Shown: one piece after another, positions 1 through 8,856 of the stretch
How positions within the stretch are numbered: the stretch's first letter is position 1
Layout of the letters: each line of letters starts with the position of its first letter
Origin: Clostridia bacterium
Lineage (GTDB): Bacteria; Bacillota; Clostridia; Oscillospirales; QAMX01
Reading direction: 5' to 3'
DNA: 52,692 bases
NCBI GenBank assembly: GCA_017532825.1
Contig: JAFXIT010000054.1
Location: 1-52,692 of the forward strand
Notes under the pieces: generated by a model
The model's database searches: none
What the model saw: the letters and a program-made list of their open reading frames with translations, nothing else
Told to the model about the DNA's origin: nothing
Translations under genes and position numbers: made by a program

Positions 1-167
1 CCGTAGAGCTCCTTTGCAACAATGTTGACCCGTTTGTCGGTGCACTGTGCGGCGAGGCGTGCGGAGAACAGAAGCTGCCACGGCTCCGAAAAATCGAGAG
101 TACAGTCGGAATCGGGGTATGCGGCTTCGAGAGCGTCGATTATTTTGAGTATAACTTCATCGTTCAT
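1..167 (-). CDS. nth: Endonuclease III (DNA glycosylase/AP lyase), 5' part only
   Basis: The first 55 codons of a minus-strand gene that runs off the left edge of the window. The N-terminus has the endonuclease III pattern of a short helix followed by PWQLLFSARLAAQCTDKRVN; family members typically read LLSAQTTDxxVN at this place. Endonuclease III excises oxidised pyrimidines in base excision repair and nicks the abasic site. The catalytic Lys/Asp and the iron-sulfur cysteines lie outside the window. The ATG at 167 is preceded by GAGGTG and by a near-consensus promoter, and the gene diverges from glyA. The identification rests on the N-terminus alone. Confidence 0.82.
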   Translation of the reverse strand, partial: MNDEVILKIIDALEAAYPDSDCTLDFSEPWQLLFSARLAAQCTDKRVNIVAKELY

Positions 168-186
168 AATTCAATTCACCTCGGAT

Positions 187-215
187 ATTATACCATTTTG
201 ATTAAAAGATGGCAA
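187..215 (-). promoter_or_regulatory. Sigma-A promoter of nth
   Basis: On the minus strand the -35 box TTGCCA (215-210) and the -10 box TATAAT (192-187) are 17 bp apart, with an extended TGG just before the -10. The predicted start near 180 leaves a leader of only about 13 nt, so part of the GAGGTG ribosome site lies at or before +1. Confidence 0.7.
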
Positions 216-261
216 CAATCCGAGGGCGTTTTATTGAATAGGGAGAATAGTAAAAATATCC

Positions 262-290
262 TTGAAATCGGTCGCAGAATCTATTATAAT
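262..290 (+). promoter_or_regulatory. Sigma-A promoter of glyA
   Basis: TTGAAA at 262-267 and a perfect TATAAT at 285-290 are separated by 17 bp. Predicted transcription starts near 297, leaving a leader of about 22 nt with GGAGG at 307-311. The in-frame TTG at 262 is therefore the -35 box and not an upstream start for glyA. Confidence 0.85.
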
Positions 291-318
291 AATAACAAAT
301 ACGATCGGAGGAAGAGTT

Positions 319-1569
319 ATGTCACAAGTAGTTAATAACATGGATTACCTTGAAAGTCTGGATCCTGAATTGGGTGCGGCTGTCAAGGATGAGTTTGCCC
401 GCCAGCAGAGGAATATAGAGCTTATTGCCTCCGAGAACTTTGTAAGCCCTGCAGTGCTTTCTGCCGCCGCAAGCGTCCTTACCAACAAATATGCCGAGGG
501 CTATCCCTCCAAGCGTTACTACGGCGGTTGCCAGTGCGTTGACGTGGTCGAAAATCTTGCCATTGAGCGTGCAAAGAAGCTCTTTGGTGCAGAGCACGTA
601 AACGTTCAGCCCCACTGCGGCGCAAACGCCAACGAGGCGGTGTATTTTGCACTTATAAATCCCGGCGATACCGTAATGGGCATGAATCTGCAGCAGGGCG
701 GACATCTTACCCACGGAAGCCCCGTAAATATTTCCGGAAAGTATTATAATTTTGTTCCCTATGGCGTCGACGACGTTACCCATAGGATCGACTACGATAA
801 ATTTGAAGCTCTTGCAAAGGAGAACCGTCCCAAGCTCATCGTTGCAGGTGCCAGCGCATATCCCAGAGTCATCGACTTTGAGAGAATGGCCGATATTGCC
901 CATTCCGTAGGGGCTTATTTTATGGTGGATATGGCTCACATTGCGGGTCTCGTTGCCGCAGGCCTTCATCCTTCGCCCGTTCCTTATGCAGACGTTGTCA
1001 CCACTACCACCCATAAGACCCTCCGCGGTCCTCGCGGCGGTATGATCATGTGCAAGGAAGAGTTTGCAAAGCAGATAGACAAGGGCATCTTCCCGGGCAC
1101 CCAGGGCGGCCCGCTGATGCATATAATTGCCGCAAAGGCAGTCTGCTTTGGCGAGGCACTCAAGCCTGAGTTCAAGGCTTATCAGCAGCGGATCATAGAC
1201 AACGCTCAGGCACTTGCCTCCGGTCTGCTTGACGAGGGCTTTAAGCTCGTTTCGGGCGGCACCGACAACCACCTTATGCTCGTTGACCTTCGTGAAATGA
1301 ATATCACCGGTAAGGAGCTCGAGCACAGACTCGACGAGGTATATATTACCGCCAATAAAAACACTATCCCCAACGATCCGCAGAGCCCCTTTGTTACAAG
1401 CGGTCTGCGTCTGGGTACTCCTGCCGTTACCTCCAGAGGTCTGGGTTTGGAAGATATGAAGGTGCTGGCTCACCTTATCGGTCTTGCCGCAAAGGACTTT
1501 GATAACAGCGTGGATGCCATCAGGGCGGCCGTGAACGATATCTGCGGAAAGTATCCGCTTTACGCCTGA
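319..1569 (+). CDS. glyA: Serine hydroxymethyltransferase
   Basis: A PLP enzyme of 416 residues that interconverts serine and glycine while charging tetrahydrofolate with a one-carbon unit. Seen: the N-terminal [13 protein letters not shown] signature, [20 protein letters not shown], the [12 protein letters not shown] segment with its PLP-contacting Asp and His, and the PLP-lysine motif [14 protein letters not shown]. Length matches the usual 410-420. The ATG at 319 is chosen because GGAGG lies 8 nt upstream and the sequence before it is the promoter. The stop is one base before the rarA start, so the two genes are co-transcribed. Confidence 0.97.
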   Translation: MSQVVNNMDYLESLDPELGAAVKDEFARQQRNIELIASENFVSPAVLSAAASVLTNKYAEGYPSKRYYGGCQCVDVVENLAIERAKKLFGAEHVNVQPHCGANANEAVYFALINPGDTVMGMNLQQGGHLTHGSPVNISGKYYNFVPYGVDDVTHRIDYDKFEALAKENRPKLIVAGASAYPRVIDFERMADIAHSVGAYFMVDMAHIAGLVAAGLHPSPVPYADVVTTTTHKTLRGPRGGMIMCKEEFAKQIDKGIFPGTQGGPLMHIIAAKAVCFGEALKPEFKAYQQRIIDNAQALASGLLDEGFKLVSGGTDNHLMLVDLREMNITGKELEHRLDEVYITANKNTIPNDPQSPFVTSGLRLGTPAVTSRGLGLEDMKVLAHLIGLAAKDFDNSVDAIRAAVNDICGKYPLYA

Positions 1570-1570
1570 T

Positions 1571-2836
1571 ATGAGACCGCTTGCTGACCGACTTCGTCCG
1601 CAGTTGCTTGACCAGATCGTAGGGCAGAGGCATCTTCTTGGCCCGGGGTCATTGCTCAGAAGGATAATAGAGTCCGGAAATATCCAGAATATGATATTTT
1701 ACGGGCCGTCTGGAATCGGGAAGACGACGTTGGCGTCTATAATTGCCCGAAAGAGCAATAAAAAGCTTTACAAGTTAAACGCTACGACTGCTTCGATCTC
1801 CGATATCCGTCAGATCATTTCGGATATCGGCGGTCTTGATGCCGAAAACGGAATACTGCTGTATTTGGATGAGATCCAATATTTCAACAAAAAACAGCAG
1901 CAGTCCCTTCTTGAGTTTATCGAGGACGGGAGCATAACGCTTATTGCATCCACCACGGAAAATCCGTATTTTTACGTCTACGGAGCAATACTGAGCCGTT
2001 CCACGGTTTTTGAGTTCAAGCCGGTCACTGCTGAGGATGTTGCGCTTGCTGTCAAACGTGCCTTTGACTGCGTCTCCTCCGAGCTTGGAATAGCTATAAG
2101 TGCAGACGAGGATATATGTCTGCAGATAGCCTATGCATCCGGCGGTGACGTGCGCAAGGCGATAAATGCGGTTGAAATGCTCTCTCTTGCGGTCGATCCT
2201 GCGGCGGAGTCGGCGGTTATAACCGCTGAGGACGTTTCTCAGGTCGCCCAGAGCTCGTCGTTGCGTTATGACCGTGACGGTGATTCGCACTATGATATTC
2301 TTTCTGCTCTGCAGAAATCGGTCAGAGGAAGCGACCCTGATGCGGCTGTGCATTACCTTGCAAGACTTCTTGCTGCGGGGGATCTTCCGTCGGCCTGCAG
2401 ACGTCTTTTGGTAATGGCCTGCGAAGACGTCGGACTGGCGTATCCTCAAGCTATTGCAATAGTAAAGGCCTGCGTAGACAGTGCACTGCAGCTTGGTATG
2501 CCCGAGGCACAGCTTCCTTTGGGAGAAGCGGTAGTGCTCATGGCCACTGCGCCGAAGTCAAATTCGTCGGCCAATGCGATATGGGCTGCGATGGCCGATA
2601 TCAACAACGGTGTTACCGGTGAGATTCCGCCTCATCTGCGGGATTCTCACTATGAAGGTGCGGGAAAGCTTGGACACGGGTTGTCGTATAAGTACCCTCA
2701 CAGCTATCCTAACCACTATGTAGCTCAACAGTACCTGCCGGATAACATAAAAGACAAGGTCTATTATGAGTACGGCGAAAATAAGACCGAGCAGACGGTC
2801 ATGAACTATTGGAAGAATATAAAAAGGGGAGAATAG
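1571..2836 (+). CDS. rarA: RarA/MgsA-family AAA+ ATPase (replication-associated recombination protein)
   Basis: A clamp-loader-like AAA+ protein of 421 residues that acts at stalled replication forks. The N-terminus MRPLADRLRPQLLDQIVGQ is the family opening. Walker A GPSGIGKTT is at about residues 46-54 and Walker B LLYLDEIQ at about 95-102, followed by a sensor-1-like STTENP. The C-terminal half has the MgsA tetramerisation pattern, including ACEDVGLAYPQA and a YKYPHSYPNHYVAQQYLP segment. It starts one base after glyA and ends 2 nt before the radC start, so it is the middle gene of a glyA-rarA-radC operon. Confidence 0.95.
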   Translation: MRPLADRLRPQLLDQIVGQRHLLGPGSLLRRIIESGNIQNMIFYGPSGIGKTTLASIIARKSNKKLYKLNATTASISDIRQIISDIGGLDAENGILLYLDEIQYFNKKQQQSLLEFIEDGSITLIASTTENPYFYVYGAILSRSTVFEFKPVTAEDVALAVKRAFDCVSSELGIAISADEDICLQIAYASGGDVRKAINAVEMLSLAVDPAAESAVITAEDVSQVAQSSSLRYDRDGDSHYDILSALQKSVRGSDPDAAVHYLARLLAAGDLPSACRRLLVMACEDVGLAYPQAIAIVKACVDSALQLGMPEAQLPLGEAVVLMATAPKSNSSANAIWAAMADINNGVTGEIPPHLRDSHYEGAGKLGHGLSYKYPHSYPNHYVAQQYLPDNIKDKVYYEYGENKTEQTVMNYWKNIKRGE

Positions 2837-2838
2837 AC

Positions 2839-3555
2839 GTGGCATCGAATCTTCATGATGGACATAGAAAAAGACTGCGCGAGAAGGCTGAAAAGTTTGG
2901 TATGGACGCACTCGAAGACCATGAGGTGATTGAGCTTTTGCTGTTTTATGCGCTTCCCAGAGTCAATACAAACGAAATTGCACATCGGCTTATGAAGCGA
3001 TTCGGCAGATTGGACCGTGTGCTTGAGGCTGACAAGGATGCTCTTATGGAGGTCGAGGGCGTAGGCGAAAATGCCGCTTATCTGCTCCGACTCTTTCCGC
3101 AGGTATTCCGCCGTTACGCACTTGCAAAGCAGGCTACGACGGTTGCACTTACCAACTCTGCGGCATACGGCGAGTATATGATGCCCTACTTTATCGGAAA
3201 AAGAGAGGAAAACGTTTACCTGCTTTTGCTTGATGCGGAGCTTCGCACCTTGTCTTGCGAACATATTTCCTCGGGTACGGGCATGAGTGTTGTTGCCGAT
3301 ATCCCAAAGATAATATCCTGTGCACAGCGTGAACGTGCCGCTGCGGCAGTAATAGCACATAACCATCCTAACGGAGTTGCGCTTCCTTCCAGCGCCGATA
3401 TCGAGCTGAGCCGTAAGCTCCAGAAGTCGCTTGCAACTGTCAAGGTAAAGCTTCTTGACCATATCATCGTTGCCGGACCTGTCGGTGACGGTACCGAGCC
3501 CAAATATGCCGACTTCGTTTCAATGGCGGACAGCGGCATATTCAGGATGCTTTGA
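2839..3555 (+). CDS. radC: RadC/YsxA family JAB-domain protein
   Basis: About 238 residues: an N-terminal helix-hairpin-helix region (the LMEVEGVGENAAYLLRL segment) and a C-terminal JAB/MPN metalloprotease-like domain with AHNHPNG and a downstream Asp, giving the E-HxH-D set expected to bind zinc. The biological role of RadC proteins is unsettled; the old link to DNA repair is weak. GTG at 2839 is chosen as start because AGGGGAG lies just upstream and the homology begins at HDGHRKRLREK; an in-frame start at 2809 would lie inside rarA. Last gene of the glyA operon, followed by a terminator. Confidence 0.92.
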   Translation: MASNLHDGHRKRLREKAEKFGMDALEDHEVIELLLFYALPRVNTNEIAHRLMKRFGRLDRVLEADKDALMEVEGVGENAAYLLRLFPQVFRRYALAKQATTVALTNSAAYGEYMMPYFIGKREENVYLLLLDAELRTLSCEHISSGTGMSVVADIPKIISCAQRERAAAAVIAHNHPNGVALPSSADIELSRKLQKSLATVKVKLLDHIIVAGPVGDGTEPKYADFVSMADSGIFRML

Positions 3556-3576
3556 TAATTATACAAACTGTAATAT

Positions 3577-3616
3577 AAATACCTCCTACGGACCATACCG
3601 CAGGAGGTATTTTATT
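3577..3616. terminator. Bidirectional terminator between radC and the methyltransferase gene
   Basis: A 15-bp inverted repeat with one A/C mismatch (arms 3577-3591 and 3598-3612, 6-nt loop). T-rich sequence follows on the plus strand, and A-rich sequence precedes the left arm for the opposite direction. It lies between two convergent genes. Confidence 0.8.
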
Positions 3617-3627
3617 GGGATTTTTGA

Positions 3628-4482
3628 TTATTGGTCAACTTTTACGACGCATACCGCCATCTTTACGAACAATTCCTTGATAAACGGGATCTTTGCAAAC
3701 GGCTTTAAAAAGCCCCTCAATGGTATTTCTTTGTAATATTCGGGCTTTATTCCAAGCTTTTTTAGTGTCTTCTTGAAGCGCTTGAGGGTGATCCTGTTTA
3801 TATAGGAAAAATATTCCTTTCCGTTTTCATCACTTGAAATGCGAAAATCGATGCGCTCCCTGCCGTCGGGCAGGTCTGCTACCAGCTGCTTGTAGGCGGT
3901 GATAAGGGTCTTTTCGGTAAAGAAAAGCTGTACCCAAGGCATCCCTATAGCATCCGAAAGATGGGCGCCGTAGGGGTGGAAGTAGGGCGGGAAATTCATA
4001 AAAAGACGTCCGCCGGGCTTTAAGACCCGCAGAGCTTCGGATATTACGGCGGCAGGGTCGGCAACGTGCTCGACCGCATCGTTCATAACTACACAGTCAA
4101 ACGTTCCGTTTTCAAAGGGGAGAGAGGATGCATCGCCCAACACAAAGGAGAATCTGTCGGGAGTGATACCGAGGATGTTTGCAAGCTCACTTGACTCCTT
4201 TGCATAGCTCTCTACGATATCCATACCCGTAACGAAAGCTCCTTGGGAGGCGTAGTACATCGACTTGCCTCCGGCACCGCAGCCGATATCAAGTAGCCTC
4301 TTACCCATAAAAAGGTCCTCGGCAGTATATTTTTCAAGATAGAATTTTACTGTCTGTTCGCCTTTTTCGTATTGCCACTGACCGTAGCTTTTTACACCGT
4401 CGTTTTGGAGATTGAACGGATGGAGCGGTTTTTTGAATAGGCGGTTAAGAGAAAGCAGTATTTTTACCGACAATTTACTCAA
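3628..4482 (-). CDS. Class I SAM-dependent methyltransferase (Methyltransf_11 type), substrate unknown
   Basis: A 284-residue protein with the class I SAM-binding order: motif I LLDIGCGAGGKS at about residues 63-74, the acidic end of strand 2 (GMDIVE), a motif II-like GDASSLPF and FDCVVMNDAVEHV, and a post-motif LRVLKPGGRLFMNFPP. The C-terminal 100 residues are basic with a hydrophobic end. Similar proteins methylate small molecules, quinones or glycan precursors, but nothing here fixes the substrate. TTG at 4482 is the start, supported by AGGGG 8 nt upstream; no ATG fits. It stands alone behind the tRNA-Arg gene and its terminator. Confidence 0.75.
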   Translation of the reverse strand: MSKLSVKILLSLNRLFKKPLHPFNLQNDGVKSYGQWQYEKGEQTVKFYLEKYTAEDLFMGKRLLDIGCGAGGKSMYYASQGAFVTGMDIVESYAKESSELANILGITPDRFSFVLGDASSLPFENGTFDCVVMNDAVEHVADPAAVISEALRVLKPGGRLFMNFPPYFHPYGAHLSDAIGMPWVQLFFTEKTLITAYKQLVADLPDGRERIDFRISSDENGKEYFSYINRITLKRFKKTLKKLGIKPEYYKEIPLRGFLKPFAKIPFIKELFVKMAVCVVKVDQ

Positions 4483-4500
4483 AAGATCATCCCCTAAAAG

Positions 4501-4527
4501 AAAAAAGGACTTATGAATAAGCCCTTT
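4501..4527 (-). terminator. Terminator of tRNA-Arg
   Basis: On the minus strand a roughly 10-bp stem (arms 4517-4526 and 4505-4514, one G-T pair, tight loop) ends in a run of six T followed by CTTTT, directly after the encoded CCA of the tRNA. Confidence 0.7.
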
Positions 4528-4604
4528 TGGTACGCCCGACAGAATTCGAATCTGCGACCTTTGGAGTCGGAGTCCAACGCTCTATCCAGCTGAGCTACGG
4601 GCGC
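4528..4604 (-). tRNA. tRNA-Arg, anticodon CCG
   Basis: A full cloverleaf on the minus strand. The acceptor arm is GCGCCCG with CGGGCGT (one G-T pair). The D arm is GCTC/GAGC, the anticodon stem TTGGA/TCCAA closes loop CTCCGAC, and the T arm GCAGA/TCTGT encloses TTCGAAT. The anticodon at positions 34-36 is CCG, reading the CGG arginine codon. Discriminator A and the 3' CCA are encoded (4531-4528). Confidence 0.95.
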
Positions 4605-4619
4605 ATATAACACTCACAT

Positions 4620-4648
4620 ATTATATCGCAGTTTTTTTGTTTTGTAAA
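4620..4648 (-). promoter_or_regulatory. Sigma-A promoter of tRNA-Arg
   Basis: On the minus strand TTTACA (4648-4643) and TATAAT (4625-4620) are 17 bp apart. Predicted +1 near 4613 gives a 9-nt 5' leader before the mature tRNA. Confidence 0.8.
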
Positions 4649-4722
4649 GAGGGAGAGTTTAAATCGACCCAAAAACCATTATAACAATATTTTGTGACCC
4701 TATTCCAATTTGAGTCAATATA

Positions 4723-4731
4723 TGGTATAAT
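4723..4731 (+). promoter_or_regulatory. Extended -10 promoter of miaB
   Basis: TGGTATAAT at 4723-4731 is an extended -10 element. The hexamer at the usual -35 distance (TTCCAA, 4703-4708) is poor, which is typical of extended -10 promoters. Predicted +1 is near 4738, about 34 nt before the TTG start of miaB. Confidence 0.65.
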
Positions 4732-4771
4732 AAAGTAAATACTATGCTTGCTTGTATAAGGGGAGCTTTTT

Positions 4772-6196
4772 TTGAAGGATACGTCTGCCGGAAAATACGA
4801 GTTATCGCCGGAACTGATAACAGTTCAGTATAAATACATGGAAAAGGTTGCGGAATTTATTCGGGGAGATCTGCCTTCCCCTGAAAAGTTTTGTTACGTT
4901 GAGACCTACGGCTGTCAGCAAAACGAGGCCGACAGCGAGACCATCCGAGGAATGGCGATACAGATGGGCTACGGGATCTGCGACAGCGCCCAAGATGCCG
5001 ATCTGATAGTATTCAACACCTGTGCGGTGCGTGAACACGCCGAGCAGAGGGTCTTTGGAAACATAGGTGCGCTCTCTCATCTTAAAAAGAAAAAGCCCGG
5101 ACTTGTTATCGCTCTGTGCGGATGTATGGCGGGAGAAAAGCAGGTCGTAGAGCGTATACGCAAAAGCTTTCCCTACGTTTCTATGGTGGTCAACGGCAAT
5201 GCGCTCTGGCAGCTTCCCGAGCTTCTTTTCGAGGTCCTTGTGTCGGGGAAAAAGGCCTTTGCAGTTCCCGAAGGCGACGGAGTGATAGCCGAGGGTCTTC
5301 CGAAGCACAGAGACCGTTCGGTAAAGGCCTGGCTCCCGATAATGTACGGCTGCAATAACTTCTGCAGCTACTGTATAGTACCCTACGTAAGAGGGCGTGA
5401 GCGCAGCCGCAGACCCGATGAGGTAATAAAAGACGCCAAAGAGCTTCTTGCAAACGGCGCAAAGGATATAACCCTGCTTGGCCAGAACGTCAATTCCTAC
5501 AGAGGCGGAGAGGAGGGCATGGCCTTCCCCGAGCTTATTACAAAGGTTGCCGAGCTTGACGGTGATTTCAGGCTGCGTTTTATGACCAGCCACCCAAAGG
5601 ATGCAAATGACGAGCTTTTCAAGGCAATGGCAGGCTCTGACAAGATAGCAAGACATCTGCATCTGCCGTTCCAATCGGGAAGCGATAGGATACTTAAGCT
5701 GATGAACCGAGGCTACAGCGCCGAGCACTATAAGGCGTTGGTCGCCTCTGCAAGAAAATATATGCCCGAGCTTGTTGTCACGGGCGACGTAATAGTCGGG
5801 TTCCCGGGTGAGACCGAGGAAGACTTCATGCAGACCATGGCACTTATCGAGGAAGTCCGATACGATGCGCTCTTTACCTTTATCTTTTCACCGAGGAAGG
5901 GGACGAAAGCCGCATCGATGACCGACGATACACCCGATGAGGTCAAGAAAGAGCGCTTTGCACGTCTTGTAAAGAGGCAAAACGAGATCTCGGCGGAGAT
6001 ACATGCAGGGTACGTCGGCAGAACTCTTGAGGTTTTGGTAGACGGTGAATCCGAATCGGCCGAGGGTAAGCTCAGCGCCAGGACTGACGGCGGAAGGTTG
6101 GTCGTTTTTGAGGGCGATAATAGACTGATCGGTGAATTTGTTAAGGTCAGGATAGAGAAAAATACGACTTGGTCTCTCGTGGGAAGCCTTGTCTGA
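4772..6196 (+). CDS. miaB: tRNA-2-methylthio-N6-dimethylallyladenosine synthase (MiaB)
   Basis: A radical SAM methylthiotransferase of 474 residues that adds the 2-methylthio group to i6A37 in tRNAs reading codons that start with U. The N-terminal UPF0004 domain has three cluster cysteines, in VETYGCQQNEADS, NTCAVREHA and LCGCMAGEK. The radical SAM domain has CNNFCSYC at about residues 194-201, followed by VPYVRGRERSR. A TRAM domain forms the last 65 residues. TTG at 4772 is used with AAGGGGAG 6 nt upstream. The substrate i6A37 is made by MiaA, encoded three genes downstream in the same operon. Confidence 0.95.
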   Translation: MKDTSAGKYELSPELITVQYKYMEKVAEFIRGDLPSPEKFCYVETYGCQQNEADSETIRGMAIQMGYGICDSAQDADLIVFNTCAVREHAEQRVFGNIGALSHLKKKKPGLVIALCGCMAGEKQVVERIRKSFPYVSMVVNGNALWQLPELLFEVLVSGKKAFAVPEGDGVIAEGLPKHRDRSVKAWLPIMYGCNNFCSYCIVPYVRGRERSRRPDEVIKDAKELLANGAKDITLLGQNVNSYRGGEEGMAFPELITKVAELDGDFRLRFMTSHPKDANDELFKAMAGSDKIARHLHLPFQSGSDRILKLMNRGYSAEHYKALVASARKYMPELVVTGDVIVGFPGETEEDFMQTMALIEEVRYDALFTFIFSPRKGTKAASMTDDTPDEVKKERFARLVKRQNEISAEIHAGYVGRTLEVLVDGESESAEGKLSARTDGGRLVVFEGDNRLIGEFVKVRIEKNTTWSLVGSLV

Positions 6197-6210
6197 AAGG
6201 AGGAGTAAGA

Positions 6211-8826
6211 ATGTCTTCGTCCGGTTTTACGCCGATGATGGATCAGTATCTGGAGATCAAAGAAGAAAATAACGATGCATTTCTCTTTTACAGGCTGGGC
6301 GACTTCTACGAGATGTTTTTTGAGGATGCCATAAGGGCGTCCAAACTTCTCGATCTTACCCTTACCGGCCGCGACTGCGGCAAAGAAGAGCGTGCACCGA
6401 TGTGCGGAGTACCCTTCCACAGCGCCGAGGCCTACATCAATCGACTGGTTTCCATGGGCTTCAAGGTTGCCGTTTGTGAACAGCTTGAAGACCCCGCAGG
6501 GGCAAAGGGCCTTGTTAAAAGAGGTATAGTGCGCCGTATTACTCCGGGTACTGTCGTAGACGACGGTGCGCTTGAGAGTACTAAAAACAATTTTATATGC
6601 TGTATTTATTCTGCGTCGTCTGCGGCGGGACTCTGCTTTGCCGACCTTTCTGCAGGCGTAGTAAAGGCTACGAGCTTTAACGGGGAGGATCTGTCAGGGG
6701 CGATAATAAACGAGCTTGCGGTATTTGAACCCCGTGAGGTGGTCTTAAACAGTACCGATGCCGACGTCAGAGAGCTTCAAAGATATATCAAGGAGCGGGA
6801 GATATTCCTTGCACGTCAAAGGAATCCGCTGTCTTATGAAAAGACCGAGGCAGACCTTCTTTCGCAGTTTGGTGCCGATTCGCTTGAAAGTCTGGGAATA
6901 AACGGCTCTCCCGAGCTTGTCATGGCAGTCGGAATGCTGTTTCAATACCTCAACGAAACGGCTATGTGCGAGTACTCCCACATGAAAAAGCTTGAGTGCT
7001 ACACCAATAAGCAGTACATGGCGTTGCCCTACGTTACCAGGCGTAGCCTTGAGTTGACCGAGACAATGGTCTCACGTGACAGACGCGGAAGTCTGCTTGG
7101 CGTTATAGACTGCACCAAGACCGCTGCAGGAGGACGTCTGATGCGGTCGTGGATAGAGCAACCGTTGCTCTCCATCTCTAAGATAATAAGAAGACAAAAC
7201 GCCGTGGCAAACCTCGCCTCGGATACCGTTATGCGCTCCGAGATACGCACTGCGCTTGATGGAGTATACGACCTTGAGCGTCTGATGGGCTCCATTGCCT
7301 ACGGCTCGTCCAACGCAAAGACACTGTATGCCCTTGCGACATCTGCGTCTATGATCCCTGCAATTAAGGCGGCACTTGCGGGCAGCACCTCCGAGGAACT
7401 TACGGCATTGAATTCGGAGATATCCGACCTTGCCGACCTGCGGGAGGTCATCGACAGGGCAATAGACCCGAATGCGCCTATCACCCTGCACGATGCGGGC
7501 ATGATAAAGCCGGGATATAACGAGGAGCTTGACCGACTGACCTACGTAGCCAAAAACGGCAGGACACTGATGGCAGAGATGGAGGCCCGTGAAAAAGCCG
7601 AGACCGGCATAAAGGGTCTTAAGATAAGCTATAACAGGGTATTTGGGTACTATATAGAGGTCTCAAAGCTTTATTCCGATCAGGTACCCGACAGATACAT
7701 AAGAAAGCAGACCATATCAAACAGCGAAAGATACTTTACTACCGAGCTTAAAGAGCTTGAAACGACGATCCTTGAGGCGCAGGACCGTATAAACACCCTT
7801 GAATACGAGCTCTTCTGCGAGATACGTGAGCTTGTAAGGGCACAAACGGATATTATAATGACCACCGCAGCTGCGCTTGCAAGGCTGGACGTGCTTTCGG
7901 CGCTTGCCGAGACTGCCGTTAAGCGCAAGTACGTGCGTCCCGATGTCGACATTTCGGGAGAGATAAAGATACGGATGGGCAGACATCCCGTGGTCGAGGC
8001 AATACTTAAGGATACGGTGTTCGTACCCAACGACACCGAGCTTGACTGCTCCGGAAACCGCCTTGCCATAATTACAGGCCCCAATATGGCGGGTAAATCC
8101 ACCTATATGCGCCAGGTCGCACTTATCGTGATAATGGCGCAGATGGGCGGCTTTGTACCGGCCGAGTCGGCAAAGCTTGGCGTGGTCGACAAGATTTTTA
8201 CCCGTATAGGTGCATCAGACGAGCTCTCGGCGGGCAAATCCACCTTTATGGTCGAGATGAGCGAGGCGGCGGACATACTCCGCTCGGCTACCAAAGACAG
8301 CCTTATCATTCTCGACGAGATCGGCAGAGGTACGTCGACCTATGACGGAATGTCGATCGCAAAGGCGATGCTTGAGTATATTGCATCCAAGCGTCTCCTT
8401 GGCGCAAAGACCCTCTTTGCCACCCACTATCACGAGTTGACCGTTCTTGAGGGTGAGATCGAGGGTGTCAAGAACTACAATATCGTCGTTAAAAAACGCG
8501 GTGAGGAGATCATCTTCCTCCGAAAGATCGTCCGCGGCGGAGCCGATAACAGCTACGGCGTTGAGGTCGCACGGCTTGCGGGATTGCCTGCAAGGCTTAT
8601 AAGCCGTGCAAAGGAGATCCTTTCCGAGCTTGAAAGCGGAAGATATGACCATGACCGTCCCTCCGAGCAGCTGCAGGATAGCGGTGAGGAGCAGATAAGC
8701 TTAAGCTCGGGGCTTTACGAGGAGCTTGCAAAGGAGCTTGCCGACGTCCAAGCCGATACCCTTACCCCCATAGAAGCATTGAATCTGCTCTACAAGTTTT
8801 CAAACAAGGCAAAACAGATAGTCTAA
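6211..8826 (+). CDS. mutS: DNA mismatch repair protein MutS
   Basis: An 871-residue mismatch sensor. The N-terminal domain has FYRLGDFYEMF, whose Phe and Glu (the F-Y-E motif) contact the mismatch. The connector, lever and clamp domains follow. The ABC-type ATPase domain has Walker A GPNMAGKSTYMRQ at about residues 622-634, a STFMVEMSE segment, Walker B LIILDEIGRGTS and the switch histidine in ATHYHEL. ATG at 6211 follows AAAGGAGG; an earlier in-frame start at 6169 would lie inside miaB. The C-terminus continues past the ATPase with a charged tail. It is followed 30 nt later by mutL. Confidence 0.97.
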   Translation: MSSSGFTPMMDQYLEIKEENNDAFLFYRLGDFYEMFFEDAIRASKLLDLTLTGRDCGKEERAPMCGVPFHSAEAYINRLVSMGFKVAVCEQLEDPAGAKGLVKRGIVRRITPGTVVDDGALESTKNNFICCIYSASSAAGLCFADLSAGVVKATSFNGEDLSGAIINELAVFEPREVVLNSTDADVRELQRYIKEREIFLARQRNPLSYEKTEADLLSQFGADSLESLGINGSPELVMAVGMLFQYLNETAMCEYSHMKKLECYTNKQYMALPYVTRRSLELTETMVSRDRRGSLLGVIDCTKTAAGGRLMRSWIEQPLLSISKIIRRQNAVANLASDTVMRSEIRTALDGVYDLERLMGSIAYGSSNAKTLYALATSASMIPAIKAALAGSTSEELTALNSEISDLADLREVIDRAIDPNAPITLHDAGMIKPGYNEELDRLTYVAKNGRTLMAEMEAREKAETGIKGLKISYNRVFGYYIEVSKLYSDQVPDRYIRKQTISNSERYFTTELKELETTILEAQDRINTLEYELFCEIRELVRAQTDIIMTTAAALARLDVLSALAETAVKRKYVRPDVDISGEIKIRMGRHPVVEAILKDTVFVPNDTELDCSGNRLAIITGPNMAGKSTYMRQVALIVIMAQMGGFVPAESAKLGVVDKIFTRIGASDELSAGKSTFMVEMSEAADILRSATKDSLIILDEIGRGTSTYDGMSIAKAMLEYIASKRLLGAKTLFATHYHELTVLEGEIEGVKNYNIVVKKRGEEIIFLRKIVRGGADNSYGVEVARLAGLPARLISRAKEILSELESGRYDHDRPSEQLQDSGEEQISLSSGLYEELAKELADVQADTLTPIEALNLLYKFSNKAKQIV

Positions 8827-8856
8827 ATTCATTAAGTGAAGGGAGGACAAAACTCC

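Noticed and set aside
262..318. In-frame TTG extension of glyA by 19 residues
   Set aside because: It coincides with the -35 and -10 boxes of the promoter and lacks a ribosome site; ATG 319 has GGAGG and matches the family start.
168..318. Possible glycine riboswitch or T-box before glyA
   Set aside because: The predicted leader is about 22 nt, far too short, and no conserved core is visible.
322..1473. 383-codon open frame on the minus strand of glyA
   Set aside because: Shadow of a well-conserved gene with biased codon use; no ribosome site and no recognisable protein.
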